The notes under the pieces: model-generated | Databases searched by the model: none | The model's input: only the letters and a program-made list of their open reading frames with translations | What the model was told of the DNA's origin: nothing | Source of the DNA: Lacrimispora sp. 210928-DFI.3.58 | GTDB taxonomy: Bacteria; Bacillota; Clostridia; Lachnospirales; Lachnospiraceae | Length of the DNA stretch: 55,807 nt | Direction of reading: 5' to 3' | Assembly (NCBI RefSeq): GCF_020554865.1 | Contig: NZ_JAJCIC010000031.1 | Span: forward strand, 1 to 55,807 | Shown here: piece by piece, positions 8,352 through 18,182 of the stretch | Position numbering within the stretch: position 1 is the stretch's first letter | Layout of the letters: each line of letters begins with the position of its first letter | Translations under genes and position numbers: made by a program

Positions 8352-10622
8352 ATGAGAAAAAAAGGAAAAATGAGCAGGGGGGGCGCAGTCAGATTCTTAA
8401 CCTGCAGCGCCGGGGGCCTGGCATTATCTCTTGCGCTTTTTGCCATACCGGCCTTTGCCGAGGATGGCTGGCAGCAGGACGACAGCCAGAACTGGTATTA
8501 TATGGAAAATGAGAAGAAGCTGACCAACCAGTGGCTCGCCTGGCCGGACGGCACCATGCGCTATGTGGGCGGAAATGGCCTTATTGTCACAGATAACTGG
8601 GTGAGCTTTGAGGGAAGCCGCTACCGTGTGAAGGCAGATGGCTCCCGCTATGAAAATGAATGGTTCAGTATCACCAATGACCCCACGTTGCCCTCCTCCA
8701 AGGCCTCTACCCTGTGGTATTACGCCGGATCAGACGGAAAGATCCTGGTAAACGGCTGGTATGAGATCGGAGGAAAGCAGTATTATTTCTATGCTGGAGG
8801 AAATTCCCCCAGAAAGACCAATTTTGTCCTGGAGGAGAAGCGCTACTATGTGGACGAGAACGGTGCGCGCCTGGGTCCAGGCTGGTTTTCTGTTGATAAC
8901 ATTGACAGCAAGGGGAACCCATACACCAACTGGTACTATGCCCAGGAGGACGGCTCCCTTTTAACCAATGGCTGGCATGTGCTGGACGGCGTGACCTACT
9001 ATTTTGACGCCTCCGGCAATTCCTACCGGAAGCGCTGGTTCAACCTGGAGGACGCCAGATACTACGTAGACGAGACGGGAGCCCTTAAGACAGGCTGGTT
9101 TTCCATTACCGGGACCAACTCCAACGGCCAGGAGTACACCAACTGGTATCACGCAGATTCCAACGGCTCCGTCTGGCGCGGCGGCTGGGGAGAGCTGGAT
9201 GGAAAATGGTATTATTTTGACGCAAACGGCCTCTCCTATCGGAAACGCTGGTTTGTGGACGGAAAGAAGCGCTACTACCTGGATGAGGACGGCGTCCTGA
9301 AGAACAGCGGCTGGTTTTCCATTGACAGCACAAATGCCAATACAGGGGAGGTGACCCATGCCTGGTATTATGCCCAGGCAGACGGGGATGTACTGAAGGA
9401 CGGCTACCATGAGATCGAGGGAAAGAACTATTATTTTGATGCAAACGGATATTCCTACCGGAAACGCTGGATGACGGATAACAGCGGAAACCGCCGCTAT
9501 CTGGGAGAGGACGGGGCCCTGTATGAAAATGAATGGTTTTCTGTCAGCGGCCTGGACTCCCGGAATGCGGAATATACCTACTGGTATTATGCAGGCAAGG
9601 ACGGGAAGATCCTGATGGACGGCTGGAAGAAGGTGGGGGACAATTATTACCGCTTTAACACCAGCGGGGTGATGCAGACTGGCTGGATCAGCGATGACGA
9701 TGACAGCGCCGTGTACTACTGCGGTGATGACGGGGCCCGTGTCTATGGCTGGCAGTACCTCCTGATCCCCGACAGCTGGAGGGATGACGAGCATGTCCAG
9801 GAATATTTAAATAATCATGGGGAGTACGCCTGGTTTTATTTTAACAGCACCTCCGGCCGGAAGCGTTTCTCTGACAGCGGCTATAAGGAGGTCGTTATTG
9901 ACGGAAAGCAGTTTTGTGTGGATGACGATGGCATTATCCAGATCGGCTGGGTAAAGGTCAGCAGCAAAACCCCGGCCATGAAAGGCTATAAATATTTCTA
10001 CAATCCCGCTTCAGAGGAGGACACGGCCTGGCAGCTGGGCGAGCGCGTGGAGAGCAGCTGGCTCCAGATTATGGGCCCGGATGATGAGAATGTTTCCGGC
10101 GATGCCGAGTGGTACTATTTTGAAAGCAACGGGGAACCCGTGTGCGCGAACACGGACCAGTTCCTGATCAAGAAGATCCAGCAGGAGAAGTACGCCTTTG
10201 ATATGTACGGAAACTGCAAGGCAGGCCTGATCGAGATCAGCGGAAGCCTGTACTACTTTGGGGAGGAGAACGGAAACCGGAAATGCGTCACTGGAAAATG
10301 CCTGGTGGAGGACGGGATTGATTCCGGAAAATCCGAATACTATTTTGATACCTCCGGCAAAGGAGTCACAGGCATCAAGGACGGCTACGCCTACTACAAG
10401 GGAAAGCTCCAGAAGGCGGACAAGGCCTCCAAATACGAAGTGTTTGACATCCCAGGCGAAGGAAAGCGCCTGTTGAATGCCAGCGGAAAGGTGATGAAAA
10501 ATACAAAGGTAACAGACGGGAATGACAACAAGTGGGAGGTAGGAAGCGGAGGCAGCATAAAGGTCTACGGCACCGATGAGGTGTCCGAACTGGTGGAGCC
10601 GGAGCCGACTGTGACTTATTAG
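8352..10622 (+). CDS. Secreted choline/cell-wall-binding repeat protein
   Basis: A 756-residue exported protein. A basic N-terminus and hydrophobic core end at AFA|ED (about residue 37), a good signal-peptidase site. Almost all the rest is repeats of the aromatic cell-wall/glucan-binding type: units with WYY, ADG, NGW, and YYFDANG-like turns, often followed by SYRKRW. Such repeats form beta-solenoids that bind choline or sugar polymers on the cell surface. No catalytic domain is visible; the C-terminus ends in an acidic, Pro-containing tail without an LPxTG anchor. It lies 80 bases after glmS with a ribosome site (AGGAGAAC) before the ATG. Its role as adhesin, scaffold or structural wall protein is open. 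Confidence 0.85.
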   Translation: MRKKGKMSRGGAVRFLTCSAGGLALSLALFAIPAFAEDGWQQDDSQNWYYMENEKKLTNQWLAWPDGTMRYVGGNGLIVTDNWVSFEGSRYRVKADGSRYENEWFSITNDPTLPSSKASTLWYYAGSDGKILVNGWYEIGGKQYYFYAGGNSPRKTNFVLEEKRYYVDENGARLGPGWFSVDNIDSKGNPYTNWYYAQEDGSLLTNGWHVLDGVTYYFDASGNSYRKRWFNLEDARYYVDETGALKTGWFSITGTNSNGQEYTNWYHADSNGSVWRGGWGELDGKWYYFDANGLSYRKRWFVDGKKRYYLDEDGVLKNSGWFSIDSTNANTGEVTHAWYYAQADGDVLKDGYHEIEGKNYYFDANGYSYRKRWMTDNSGNRRYLGEDGALYENEWFSVSGLDSRNAEYTYWYYAGKDGKILMDGWKKVGDNYYRFNTSGVMQTGWISDDDDSAVYYCGDDGARVYGWQYLLIPDSWRDDEHVQEYLNNHGEYAWFYFNSTSGRKRFSDSGYKEVVIDGKQFCVDDDGIIQIGWVKVSSKTPAMKGYKYFYNPASEEDTAWQLGERVESSWLQIMGPDDENVSGDAEWYYFESNGEPVCANTDQFLIKKIQQEKYAFDMYGNCKAGLIEISGSLYYFGEENGNRKCVTGKCLVEDGIDSGKSEYYFDTSGKGVTGIKDGYAYYKGKLQKADKASKYEVFDIPGEGKRLLNASGKVMKNTKVTDGNDNKWEVGSGGSIKVYGTDEVSELVEPEPTVTY

Positions 10623-10737
10623 GCAAGCGCCGGCCAGAGCTGCTTTTATCCTGCGAATGCCGCATTTTTCCTCTTTGCCCCTACCGCAGCGACTGCGTTT
10701 ATGTTATACTAAATGATACCAGGGGAGGGGGATGAAA

Positions 10738-12894
10738 ATGAAGGATGTGATTCATGAACTGATAGGTAAGAACACACTGTTTGATGTCTTGTCTTCTGTC
10801 TTTGGTTTTATTTCAGCCGTTGGATGGTTCATAGAGTGCTATGAGGACGATAAGAAGCTTCAGCTTCTGAAAAAAGCGGCCATATTATCCGCGCTGGTGA
10901 TCATAGCTGGTTATGTTTTGGAGCTATCCACGTCCATTGGGATCATTTCCCTGCTGGTCTGGCTCTGGATCATAGAACGTCGTATAAAGCGCGGAAGGAA
11001 AATAGAAGAAAATGTAGAAAAGGAAATCCAAAAGGGCTTGAAAGAGGGAGTGCCGGGCCCCCAGGCAGATGAAAGCGATATTAGCCAGATTCTGGGGGAA
11101 ACCTCTAATACCTTTGTCAATGCGGGAAAATGCCTTGCAGAGAACAGGCCCATGGAGGCAGTGAAATATCTGAATAACTGCAGCGCAAGGCAGATCGGGC
11201 AGGTGCGGTATTTTACTTATTATGCAGACGCATTTATGATGCTGGGAAAGTATGAATGGGCGCTGGCAAAATTGAATGCAGTGCCTGCCGGTAAGCTGAA
11301 GAAGAAAAAGAGCCTGAAAGCGGTTATGAGAAGAAAAGCTTCCTGCTACAGGAACCTGAACCGCTATGCGGACGAACTGGAATGCTATGACGTCCTTTTA
11401 AAGAATAATTACCATCCGGAAAAGTATTATTATCAGCGGGGAAGGGTGAAGGTCCGTATTTTGGAGGTGTCTCCATACATCGCCTCAGCCAATGATGCGC
11501 TGCATCACGCCTATGGCACAGAGGAGAGCTTCATCAAGTCTATTTTTGAAGATTTGGATCGTGCACTGCAGTATGGGAATGAATTCGGAGCGGAAATCCT
11601 ATCTTATAAGGGAGCATGCTATTTTTATCAAAAAAAGTATAAAGCGGCTTTGGAAGCATTTGATCAGTCACAGCAGCAGAAGAGTCTGGCGAACAATCTT
11701 GTGTATCTGGGCATTTATCACTATCAGGAAAAGGCGTTTGGGCAGGCAAAGCAGTATTTTACAGAATGCCTGGATGCTGAGGCGGATAATGACAGAGCAT
11801 TATTTTATATGGCGCAGATATGCTATCAGGAGAAAAATTATGACGGGGCAATGCTCTATGCGTCAAAAGCCGTATCCGTTTTTCCATATAGGGACGAATG
11901 CTATTGGCTGCAGGGAATGTGTTACATAGAGAGGTTTGCTTATGGCGATGCTATAATATATTTTTCCAGGGCAATTGAAATAAAGGAGAAAGCAGATTAC
12001 TACAATCAAAGAGCAATTTGCTATGCGAACAAAAAGGAGCCGGAGTACGGGCAGGCTTATAAGGATGCAGTCAGATGCCAGGAATTGGAGGACACGAAAT
12101 ACCACCGTTTCAGAGTGGTATTTTATAAAGTGAAGGCCGATCAAAATAAGAAGTTTACGGAAGAAGAAATCGGCAGCATGGCTGCACCATATGCAGACGA
12201 TCCTCGATATTTTAAATTCCTGGGCCTCATGTATGCTGAAAACGGGTATCCGGAAAAAGGAGTAGGTTATTATGAAAAGGCCATAAAATTTGATAGTCAG
12301 GACGCAAGAAGCCGATACAATCTTGCAATTGCCCTGCGGAGCCTGGGAGATCCTCAAAGGGCCGCTAAACTGGCAGAAGAGGCCATTTCCTTTGGAGTTG
12401 AAGACATTAGGTATTTTGAGTTATTGTTGAAGTGCTATAGGGATTTAAATGACACTGCCAAAGAGATCGAGACACAGCTCCGGTTATCTGAACGCCGGAG
12501 CTTCTACGCAAAGCTGAATAAGAAGAACGGCGATGAGGTTTATGCCATAGGAAAGTATGAAGCAGCGCGGAGTTATTATAAAACAGCCCTTGGTTATGCG
12601 GAGAACAGCAGCCCGATCCTCAACAATATGGGCTGTGCGTGCTGCTGCCTGTATCAATATGATGAGGCCCAAAGCTATCTGGAAAAAGCCATAACGTCAG
12701 ACAGCAGCTATTATCTGGCTTATTTTAACCTCGGAAACTGCTGCCTTTGCATGGGAGACACAGCAGAAGAGCTCCGCAGGGCAAAAGAGTATTTCAGAAA
12801 AGCGCAAACGCTTAATCCGCAATTCAGGCAATCATCGCAAATGCTGGAATCCATGGATCGAAAGAACATTCGGATGGCCATAGACGAAACGTAA
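10738..12894 (+). CDS. Membrane-anchored TPR repeat protein
   Basis: About 718 residues. The N-terminal 90 residues contain two or three hydrophobic segments (around 10-30, 42-62 and 63-78), then a charged linker and a long series of helical repeats of about 34 residues typical of TPRs (for example GKYEWALAKLNAV, KYKAALEAFDQ, NYDGAMLYASKAV, YGDAIIYFSRAIE, YDEAQSYLEKAI). TPR arrays bind other proteins; no enzymatic domain is visible. The Shine-Dalgarno AGGGGAGG sits nine bases from this ATG and only three from the alternative ATG at 10732, so the inner start was chosen. It probably stands alone, because pheST downstream has its own promoter. Function unknown. Confidence 0.82.
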   Translation: MKDVIHELIGKNTLFDVLSSVFGFISAVGWFIECYEDDKKLQLLKKAAILSALVIIAGYVLELSTSIGIISLLVWLWIIERRIKRGRKIEENVEKEIQKGLKEGVPGPQADESDISQILGETSNTFVNAGKCLAENRPMEAVKYLNNCSARQIGQVRYFTYYADAFMMLGKYEWALAKLNAVPAGKLKKKKSLKAVMRRKASCYRNLNRYADELECYDVLLKNNYHPEKYYYQRGRVKVRILEVSPYIASANDALHHAYGTEESFIKSIFEDLDRALQYGNEFGAEILSYKGACYFYQKKYKAALEAFDQSQQQKSLANNLVYLGIYHYQEKAFGQAKQYFTECLDAEADNDRALFYMAQICYQEKNYDGAMLYASKAVSVFPYRDECYWLQGMCYIERFAYGDAIIYFSRAIEIKEKADYYNQRAICYANKKEPEYGQAYKDAVRCQELEDTKYHRFRVVFYKVKADQNKKFTEEEIGSMAAPYADDPRYFKFLGLMYAENGYPEKGVGYYEKAIKFDSQDARSRYNLAIALRSLGDPQRAAKLAEEAISFGVEDIRYFELLLKCYRDLNDTAKEIETQLRLSERRSFYAKLNKKNGDEVYAIGKYEAARSYYKTALGYAENSSPILNNMGCACCCLYQYDEAQSYLEKAITSDSSYYLAYFNLGNCCLCMGDTAEELRRAKEYFRKAQTLNPQFRQSSQMLESMDRKNIRMAIDET

Positions 12895-12994
12895 AATCCG
12901 ATTACAGGCCAATACGGCAGCCCTCCAAACGGCTGCACCGGCTGAACGATTACCTGAACTGCCGCAGCTCAATGCAAAAAAGGCGTCTCCCCTC

Positions 12995-13023
12995 TTGACT
13001 TTTTCAAAATAAGCCGCTAGAAT
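12995..13023 (+). promoter_or_regulatory. Promoter of the pheST T-box leader
   Basis: TTGACT (12995-13000), a 17-base spacer and TAGAAT (13018-13023). This is close to the sigma-A consensus and lies just upstream of the T-box leader. Confidence 0.85.
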
Positions 13024-13029
13024 GTACAT

Positions 13030-13320
13030 TAGGTTTTATATCCAAAGGCAATGAAGGTGTACAGTAAGCGCTTATGTTCCGGCAGAGAGGGAGGGCCACC
13101 GGCTGAAAGCCATCCCAGGTTCACGTAAGAGAGCTGAATTTCCCACTGGAGCCGCACAGGTGAAGGGCCCATGAAAAGCCCATTAGCCTGCGACGTTGGC
13201 ATACGTTACATGCATCAAGTGTCTGTCTGTTTTTATGGTTACATAGGAATGACAGGAACCAGGGTGGTACCGCGGGTATATGTCCCGTCCCTTCTGTGAT
13301 GGAAGGGGCGGGATTTTTTT
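13030..13320 (+). promoter_or_regulatory. T-box leader, phenylalanine-type, controlling pheST
   Basis: A T-box leader senses uncharged tRNA and allows read-through of a terminator. The T-box motif AGGGTGGTACCGCGG is at 13261-13275 and is followed by the leader terminator. In stem I the specifier-loop segment GAATTTCCCACTGGAGCC contains TTC at 13140-13142. It lies nine bases before the GAG, the same spacing as the Trp and apparent Ile specifiers of the two other T-boxes in this window. A Phe codon agrees with the downstream phenylalanyl-tRNA synthetase genes. Stem boundaries are approximate. Confidence 0.93.
13284..13320 (+). terminator. Leader terminator of the Phe T-box
   Basis: GC-rich inverted repeat (CCCGTCCCTTC with GGAAGGGGCGGG) followed by seven T. 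Part of the T-box switch: the T-box motif would pair into the competing antiterminator. Confidence 0.9.
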
Positions 13321-13353
13321 GTTACCGCCCGGACCAATAGAAAAGGAGAAGCC

Positions 13354-14373
13354 ATGAGAGAGCAGTTAGAAAAAATCAAAGAAGAAGCCTTAAAGCAGAT
13401 CGCAGCTTCCGATGCCTTGGAAAAGCTGAATGACATCCGCGTATCCTATCTGGGAAAGAAGGGAGAACTGACGAATCTGTTAAAGGGCATGAAAAATGTT
13501 GCGCCGGAGGAGCGCCCGAAGGTGGGACAGATGGTGAATGACGCAAGAGCTGTCATTGAAGGAAAGCTGGAGGAGGCAAAGACCGCCCTGGCAAAGAAGG
13601 CCCGCGAGGAGCAGTTAAAGAGGGAGGTTATCGATGTTACTCTTCCTGCAAAGAAGAACAATGTGGGCCACAGCCATCCCAATACCATTGCTCTGGAGGC
13701 TGTTGAGCGCATCTTCGTTGGAATGGGCTATGAGGTCATAGAAGGGCCGGAGATCGAGTACGATGAGTACAACTTCACAAAGCTGAACATTCCTCCGAAC
13801 CATCCGGCAAAGGACGAGCAGGATACCTTCTATATCAATAAAGACATTGTGCTGAGAACCCAGACCTCACCGGTTCAGGCGCGCACCATGGAGAAGGGCA
13901 AGCTTCCGATCCGTATGATCTCACCGGGACGCGTGTTCCGCTCTGACGAGGTGGACGCCACCCATTCTCCCTCCTTCCACCAGGTAGAGGGACTGGTAAT
14001 TGACAAGAATATCACACTTGCAGACTTAAAGGGAACCCTGGCAGAGTTTGCAAAGGAAATGTTCGGCGAGGACACAAAGGTAAAGTTCCGTCCCCATCAT
14101 TTCCCATTCACAGAGCCCAGCGCCGAGATGGATGTGAGCTGCTTTAAGTGCGGCGGCAAGGGCTGCCGGTTCTGCAAGGGCTCAGGCTGGATCGAGATCC
14201 TGGGCTGCGGCATGGTGCATCCCCATGTACTTGAAATGTGCGGCATTGATCCCGATGCATATACAGGCTTTGCCTTCGGCGTAGGCTTGGAGCGTATTGC
14301 GCTGTTAAAATACGAGATCGACGATATGCGTCTGCTGTATGAGAATGATATTCGGTTTTTAAAGCAGTTCTGA
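13354..14373 (+). CDS. pheS: Phenylalanyl-tRNA synthetase alpha subunit
   Basis: Catalytic subunit of the alpha2-beta2 phenylalanyl-tRNA synthetase. It has an N-terminal coiled-coil tRNA-binding region (about residues 1-90) and the class II core: motif 2 region around [18 protein letters not shown], the [12 protein letters not shown] segment that shapes the Phe pocket, and motif 3 in [12 protein letters not shown]. At 339 residues it has normal length. A cysteine-rich insertion [17 protein letters not shown] (about residues 262-278) could bind a metal; this occurs in Firmicute PheS. Ribosome site AAAGGAGAA precedes the ATG. It is controlled by the Phe T-box upstream and co-transcribed with pheT 35 bases downstream. 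Confidence 0.97.
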   Translation: MREQLEKIKEEALKQIAASDALEKLNDIRVSYLGKKGELTNLLKGMKNVAPEERPKVGQMVNDARAVIEGKLEEAKTALAKKAREEQLKREVIDVTLPAKKNNVGHSHPNTIALEAVERIFVGMGYEVIEGPEIEYDEYNFTKLNIPPNHPAKDEQDTFYINKDIVLRTQTSPVQARTMEKGKLPIRMISPGRVFRSDEVDATHSPSFHQVEGLVIDKNITLADLKGTLAEFAKEMFGEDTKVKFRPHHFPFTEPSAEMDVSCFKCGGKGCRFCKGSGWIEILGCGMVHPHVLEMCGIDPDAYTGFAFGVGLERIALLKYEIDDMRLLYENDIRFLKQF

Positions 14374-14408
14374 TAAGCGATAAAATTTTAGATAGAAGGA
14401 GAAACGAC

Positions 14409-16841
14409 ATGAATACAGCATTATCATGGATCAAAGCCTATGTCCCGGATCTGGATGTGACTGCCCGGGAGTACACAGACGCCATGACCCTTACGGGCAC
14501 AAAGGTGGAGGGATATACCTGTTTAGATAAGAACCTGGAGAAGATCGTAGTGGGCGAGGTGCTCTCTGTGGAGCGCCATCCGGATGCCAATAAGCTGGTT
14601 GTATGCCAGGTAAATGTAGGCGCTGAAGCGCCGGTACAGATCGTTACCGGAGCTCCCAATATCACCGAGGAATCCATCGGCGTGAAGGTTCCGGTGGTTC
14701 TGGACGGAGGCCGTGTGGCGGGAGGCCATGACGGCGGCCCTCTGCCTGAGGACGGAGTGAAGATCAAGAAGGGCAAATTAAGGGGCGTGGAGTCCAACGG
14801 CATGATGTGCTCCATCGAGGAGCTGGGCTCTGACCGGAATATGTACCCGGACGCACCGGAGAGCGGCATTTACCTGCTTCCGCCTGACAGCGTTCCGGGA
14901 GACGATGCGGTGCGCATTTTAGGCTTAAGGGATGTGGTATTTGAATACGAGATCACCTCCAACCGCGTGGACTGCTACAGCGTGGTAGGCATTGCAAGGG
15001 AGGCGGCAGCCACCTTCCGCAAGCCCTTCCATCCGCCGGTGGTAACACCTACAGGCAATAACGAGGACATCCACGACTATTTAAAGGTGCGTGTGGAAAA
15101 TACCGAGCTGTGCCCGCGCTACATTGCAAGAATGGTAAAGAACATTAAGCTTGGCCCTTCCCCTGAGTGGATGCAGCGCCGTCTGGCAGCCAGCGGCATC
15201 CGTCCCATCAGCAACATCGTAGATATCACAAACTACGTCATGGAGGAGTATGGACAGCCCATGCACGCATTTGACTACGACCAGCTGGCAGGCCACGAGA
15301 TCGTGGTAAAATGCGCAAAGGACGGAGATGTGTTCCAGACTCTGGACGGACAGCAGCGGAAGCTGGATTCCACGATCTTGATGATCAATGACGGGGAAAA
15401 GGAAGTCGGCATTGCAGGCATCATGGGCGGTGAGAACTCAAAGATCACAGACAATGTGCGCTCCATGGTATTTGAGTCCGCCTGCTTTGACGGCACCAAT
15501 ATCCGCCTTTCCGCAAAGAAGCTGGGCCTTCGTACCGATGCCTCCGGCAAGTATGAGAAGGGCCTTGACCCCAATACCGCAGAGGAGGCCGTAAACCGCG
15601 CCTGCCAGCTGATCGAGGAGCTGGGAGCCGGAGAGGTCGTAGGAGGCATGATCGACATTTACCAGGAGAAGCGCACCGAGAAGAGGATCCCCTTTGAGCC
15701 GGAGCGCATCAACAAGCTGCTGGGAACAAATGTAGAGAAGGAGACCATGCTGGAATACTTTAAGGCCCTGGATCTGGGCTATGACCCGGAGACAGAGGAG
15801 ATCATCGCTCCCACCTGGCGTCAGGATCTGGAGCGCACGGCTGATATTGCAGAGGAAGTGGCAAGATTCTTCGGATATGATAAGATCCCGACCACACTGC
15901 CCTCCGGTGAGGCAACCACCGGAAAGCTTTCCCACAAGCTTCTTATTGAAAATGTAGCCAGAGAGACAGCTGAGTTCTGCGGCTTCTCCCAGGGCATGAC
16001 ATATTCCTTTGAGAGCCCGAAGGTATTTGACAAGCTGCTGCTCCCGGCTGACAGCCCCATGCGCATGACCGTGAATATTTCCAATCCGCTGGGCGAGGAC
16101 TTCAGCGTGATGCGTACCCTATCCTTAAACGGTATGCTCACATCCCTGGCAACCAACTACAACCGCCGCAATAAGGATGTGCGTCTCTACGAGCTGGCAA
16201 ATGTATACCGTCCCAAGGCACTGCCTCTGACAGAGCTTCCCGACGAGCGCATGCAGTTCACCCTGGGAATGTACGGGGACGGTGATTTCTTCACCATGAA
16301 GGGCGTAGTGGAGGAGTTCTTTGACAAGGTTGGAATGAGCAAAAAGCCTCATTACGATCCAAATGGAGATCATCCATACCTGCATCCGGGCAGAAAGGCC
16401 GACATTGTCTATGATAAGAAGGTTGTGGGCTTCTTAGGAGAGCTTCATCCTGAGGTGGCTGACAACTACAAGATCGGCGACCGCGCTTATATTGCAGTGA
16501 TCGATATGCCTGCTATCATGGAATACACGACCTTTGACAGAAAATACACCGGAATCGCCAGGTTCCCGGCTGTGACCCGCGATATCAGTATGGTCGTTCC
16601 AAAGGATATCATGGTTGGACAGATCGAGGATATCATTGAGCAGAGAGGCGGCAAGGTGCTGGAGAGCTATCATCTCTTCGACATCTACGAGGGCGCCCAG
16701 GTCCTTGCAGGACATAAGTCCGTGGCCTACTCCATCACCTTCCGTGCAAAGGATCACACGCTGGAGGAGAAGGAAGTTACCGCTGTGATGAACAAGATAT
16801 TAAATGGCCTGAATGGGCTGGGAATTGAGCTCAGGGCATAG
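14409..16841 (+). CDS. pheT: Phenylalanyl-tRNA synthetase beta subunit
   Basis: Large subunit of phenylalanyl-tRNA synthetase, 810 residues. In order: an EMAP/OB-fold tRNA-binding domain (about 40-155, HPDANKLVVCQVNVG), the B3/B4 editing domain (about 210-390, NIVDITNYVMEEYGQPMHAFD), the B5 DNA-binding-like domain (about 405-475), the catalytic-like core (LYELANVYRP) and a C-terminal ferredoxin-fold anticodon-binding domain (about 715-810, ARFPAVTRDISMVVP, SVAYSITFRA). All parts are present. AGAAGGAGAA precedes the start. Confidence 0.97.
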   Translation: MNTALSWIKAYVPDLDVTAREYTDAMTLTGTKVEGYTCLDKNLEKIVVGEVLSVERHPDANKLVVCQVNVGAEAPVQIVTGAPNITEESIGVKVPVVLDGGRVAGGHDGGPLPEDGVKIKKGKLRGVESNGMMCSIEELGSDRNMYPDAPESGIYLLPPDSVPGDDAVRILGLRDVVFEYEITSNRVDCYSVVGIAREAAATFRKPFHPPVVTPTGNNEDIHDYLKVRVENTELCPRYIARMVKNIKLGPSPEWMQRRLAASGIRPISNIVDITNYVMEEYGQPMHAFDYDQLAGHEIVVKCAKDGDVFQTLDGQQRKLDSTILMINDGEKEVGIAGIMGGENSKITDNVRSMVFESACFDGTNIRLSAKKLGLRTDASGKYEKGLDPNTAEEAVNRACQLIEELGAGEVVGGMIDIYQEKRTEKRIPFEPERINKLLGTNVEKETMLEYFKALDLGYDPETEEIIAPTWRQDLERTADIAEEVARFFGYDKIPTTLPSGEATTGKLSHKLLIENVARETAEFCGFSQGMTYSFESPKVFDKLLLPADSPMRMTVNISNPLGEDFSVMRTLSLNGMLTSLATNYNRRNKDVRLYELANVYRPKALPLTELPDERMQFTLGMYGDGDFFTMKGVVEEFFDKVGMSKKPHYDPNGDHPYLHPGRKADIVYDKKVVGFLGELHPEVADNYKIGDRAYIAVIDMPAIMEYTTFDRKYTGIARFPAVTRDISMVVPKDIMVGQIEDIIEQRGGKVLESYHLFDIYEGAQVLAGHKSVAYSITFRAKDHTLEEKEVTAVMNKILNGLNGLGIELRA

Positions 16842-16852
16842 GAATCGTATTT

Positions 16853-16912
16853 TGCCGCAGAGAGAGGAGCCGGGGCAGCGCAATATGGCTGCTGCGGTTC
16901 CTCCCTGCGGCA
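16853..16912 (+). terminator. Stem-loop after pheT, possible terminator
   Basis: TGCCGCAG (16853-16860) pairs with CTGCGGCA (16905-16912), and the interior also pairs (AGGAGCCG with CGGTTCCT, GCAGC with GCTGC). The T-run comes only after about 11 bases, so an ordinary intrinsic terminator is uncertain. Confidence 0.5.
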
Positions 16913-16967
16913 GAATCATTTGGAATTTTTCTAAACAGATATTTTTTTCAAACAATTCAAAAAATGA

Positions 16968-16996
16968 TTGACAAAATTCGATTCCTCTATTATAAT
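16968..16996 (+). promoter_or_regulatory. Consensus promoter of tRNA-Leu
   Basis: A perfect TTGACA (16968-16973), 17-base spacer and TATAAT (16991-16996). It ends 29 bases before the tRNA, as expected for a strongly transcribed stable RNA. Confidence 0.93.
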
Positions 16997-17025
16997 TATC
17001 TACGTTGCTTGAGAGAGCAGCGAAT

Positions 17026-17109
17026 GCAGAAGTGGCGGAATTGGCAGACGCGCACGGTTCAGGTCCGTGTGGTAGCAATACCTTGAGGGTTCGACTCCCT
17101 TCTTCTGCA
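17026..17109 (+). tRNA. tRNA-Leu (anticodon CAG)
   Basis: An 84-nt class II tRNA with a long variable arm. The acceptor stem GCAGAAG pairs with CTTCTGC, discriminator A. The anticodon stem-loop CACGG-TTCAGGT-CCGTG shows CAG, reading CUG leucine codons. The T arm contains GGTTCGACTCC. The CCA end is not encoded. It has its own consensus promoter and terminator. Confidence 0.96.
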
Positions 17110-17121
17110 CGAGGAAAATGA

Positions 17122-17152
17122 CAGGAAGCGAAAGGAGCTTCCTGTTTTTTTT
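17122..17152 (+). terminator. Terminator of tRNA-Leu
   Basis: CAGGAAGC pairs with GCTTCCTG around a short loop, followed by eight T. Typical intrinsic terminator 12 bases after the tRNA. Confidence 0.92.
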
Positions 17153-17313
17153 ATGTCGAAAAATGACCGGATAAATGTTGCAAAAGCAACAGCTATTTTT
17201 TGCCAACAGAGGTAAAGTTTTCATAGTAATTTCGTTATAAATGGTATATACTATAACTTATGGCGTCATTTGGCATGACAGTGAACGAAAACAAGAGAGA
17301 GGTAGGAAATTTC

Positions 17314-18051
17314 ATGCTTACATTAGAGAATCTTTCCTTTGAGGTCAATGATGAAAAAGGGGAAAAAGGCATTATCAAGGATATCAGCCTTACCATTGAC
17401 GATGGGAAGTTTGTAGTGATCACAGGACCCAACGGCGGCGGCAAGTCCACGACCGCAAAGCTGATCATGGGAATTGAGCGTCCAACTTCAGGCCGGATCT
17501 ATTTTGACGGACAGGATATCACGGACATGAGCATTACGGACAGAGCGAAGCTCGGTATCAGCTTTGCCTTCCAGCAGCCCGTGCGGTTTAAGGGAGTCCA
17601 GGTGCTGGACCTTCTGCGCCTTGCTTCCGGGAAAAAGCTGACAGTGGCTGAGGCCTGTCAGTATTTGTCAGAGGTGGGACTCTGCGCAAAGGATTATATT
17701 AACCGCGAGGTCAATGCCAGCTTATCAGGCGGTGAGCTGAAGCGTATTGAGATCGCCACGGTGATCGCCAGGGCATCGAAGCTCTCCGTATTTGACGAGC
17801 CGGAGGCAGGAATTGACCTGTGGAGCTTCCAGAACCTGATTCAGGTATTTGAGCGCATGAGAAAGAGCAACAATGGTTCGATCCTGATCATTTCCCATCA
17901 GGAGCGTATTTTGAATATTGCAGATGAGATCGTGGTGATCGCTGACGGAAAAGTGGTGAACCGCGGCACAAGAGAGGAAATCATGCCCACGATCATGGGA
18001 ACCGCATCAGCAGTAGATGCATGCAGCGGTTTTTATGATAAGGTACAGTAA
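17314..18051 (+). CDS. smsC: SufC-like ATPase of the minimal SUF (SMS) Fe-S system
   Basis: ATPase that works with a SufB-like scaffold in Fe-S cluster assembly in the cytoplasm. Walker A is GPNGGGKST, the ABC signature LSGGELKR, and Walker B VFDEPEAGID, the SufC-type ending. At 245 residues it matches SufC. The start was placed at the ATG after GAGAGGTAGGA; an ATG at 17260 in the same frame lacks a ribosome site. The partner smsB follows. There is no sufS, sufU or sufD nearby, so this is the two-gene SUF-like minimal arrangement found in archaea and anaerobic bacteria; that assignment is by gene content. Confidence 0.92.
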   Translation: MLTLENLSFEVNDEKGEKGIIKDISLTIDDGKFVVITGPNGGGKSTTAKLIMGIERPTSGRIYFDGQDITDMSITDRAKLGISFAFQQPVRFKGVQVLDLLRLASGKKLTVAEACQYLSEVGLCAKDYINREVNASLSGGELKRIEIATVIARASKLSVFDEPEAGIDLWSFQNLIQVFERMRKSNNGSILIISHQERILNIADEIVVIADGKVVNRGTREEIMPTIMGTASAVDACSGFYDKVQ

Positions 18052-18182
18052 GCCTGCATGCGCCCGGCTGGCGGACGCGCCACCGCACCATGAAAGTCTG
18101 GCGGGCGCACTTGGCATACCTGAACTTAGTGCCGCCTGTCGGCGGCAGGACTTTCATAAGTAACGTGAAGGAGGAAGGAACC

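Noticed and set aside
8961..9794. Minus-strand open frame within the wall-binding repeat gene
   Set aside because: Antisense to strongly patterned coding repeats; its own repeats are only the mirror of those.
10675..10710. Promoter TTGCCC/TATACT before the TPR gene
   Set aside because: The spacer is 24 bases, too long. A TATACT -10 may be real, but no good -35 is present.
17260..17313. Upstream ATG start for smsC
   Set aside because: It would add 18 residues not seen in SufC proteins and lacks a ribosome site, while the ATG at 17314 has GAGAGGTAGGA in front.
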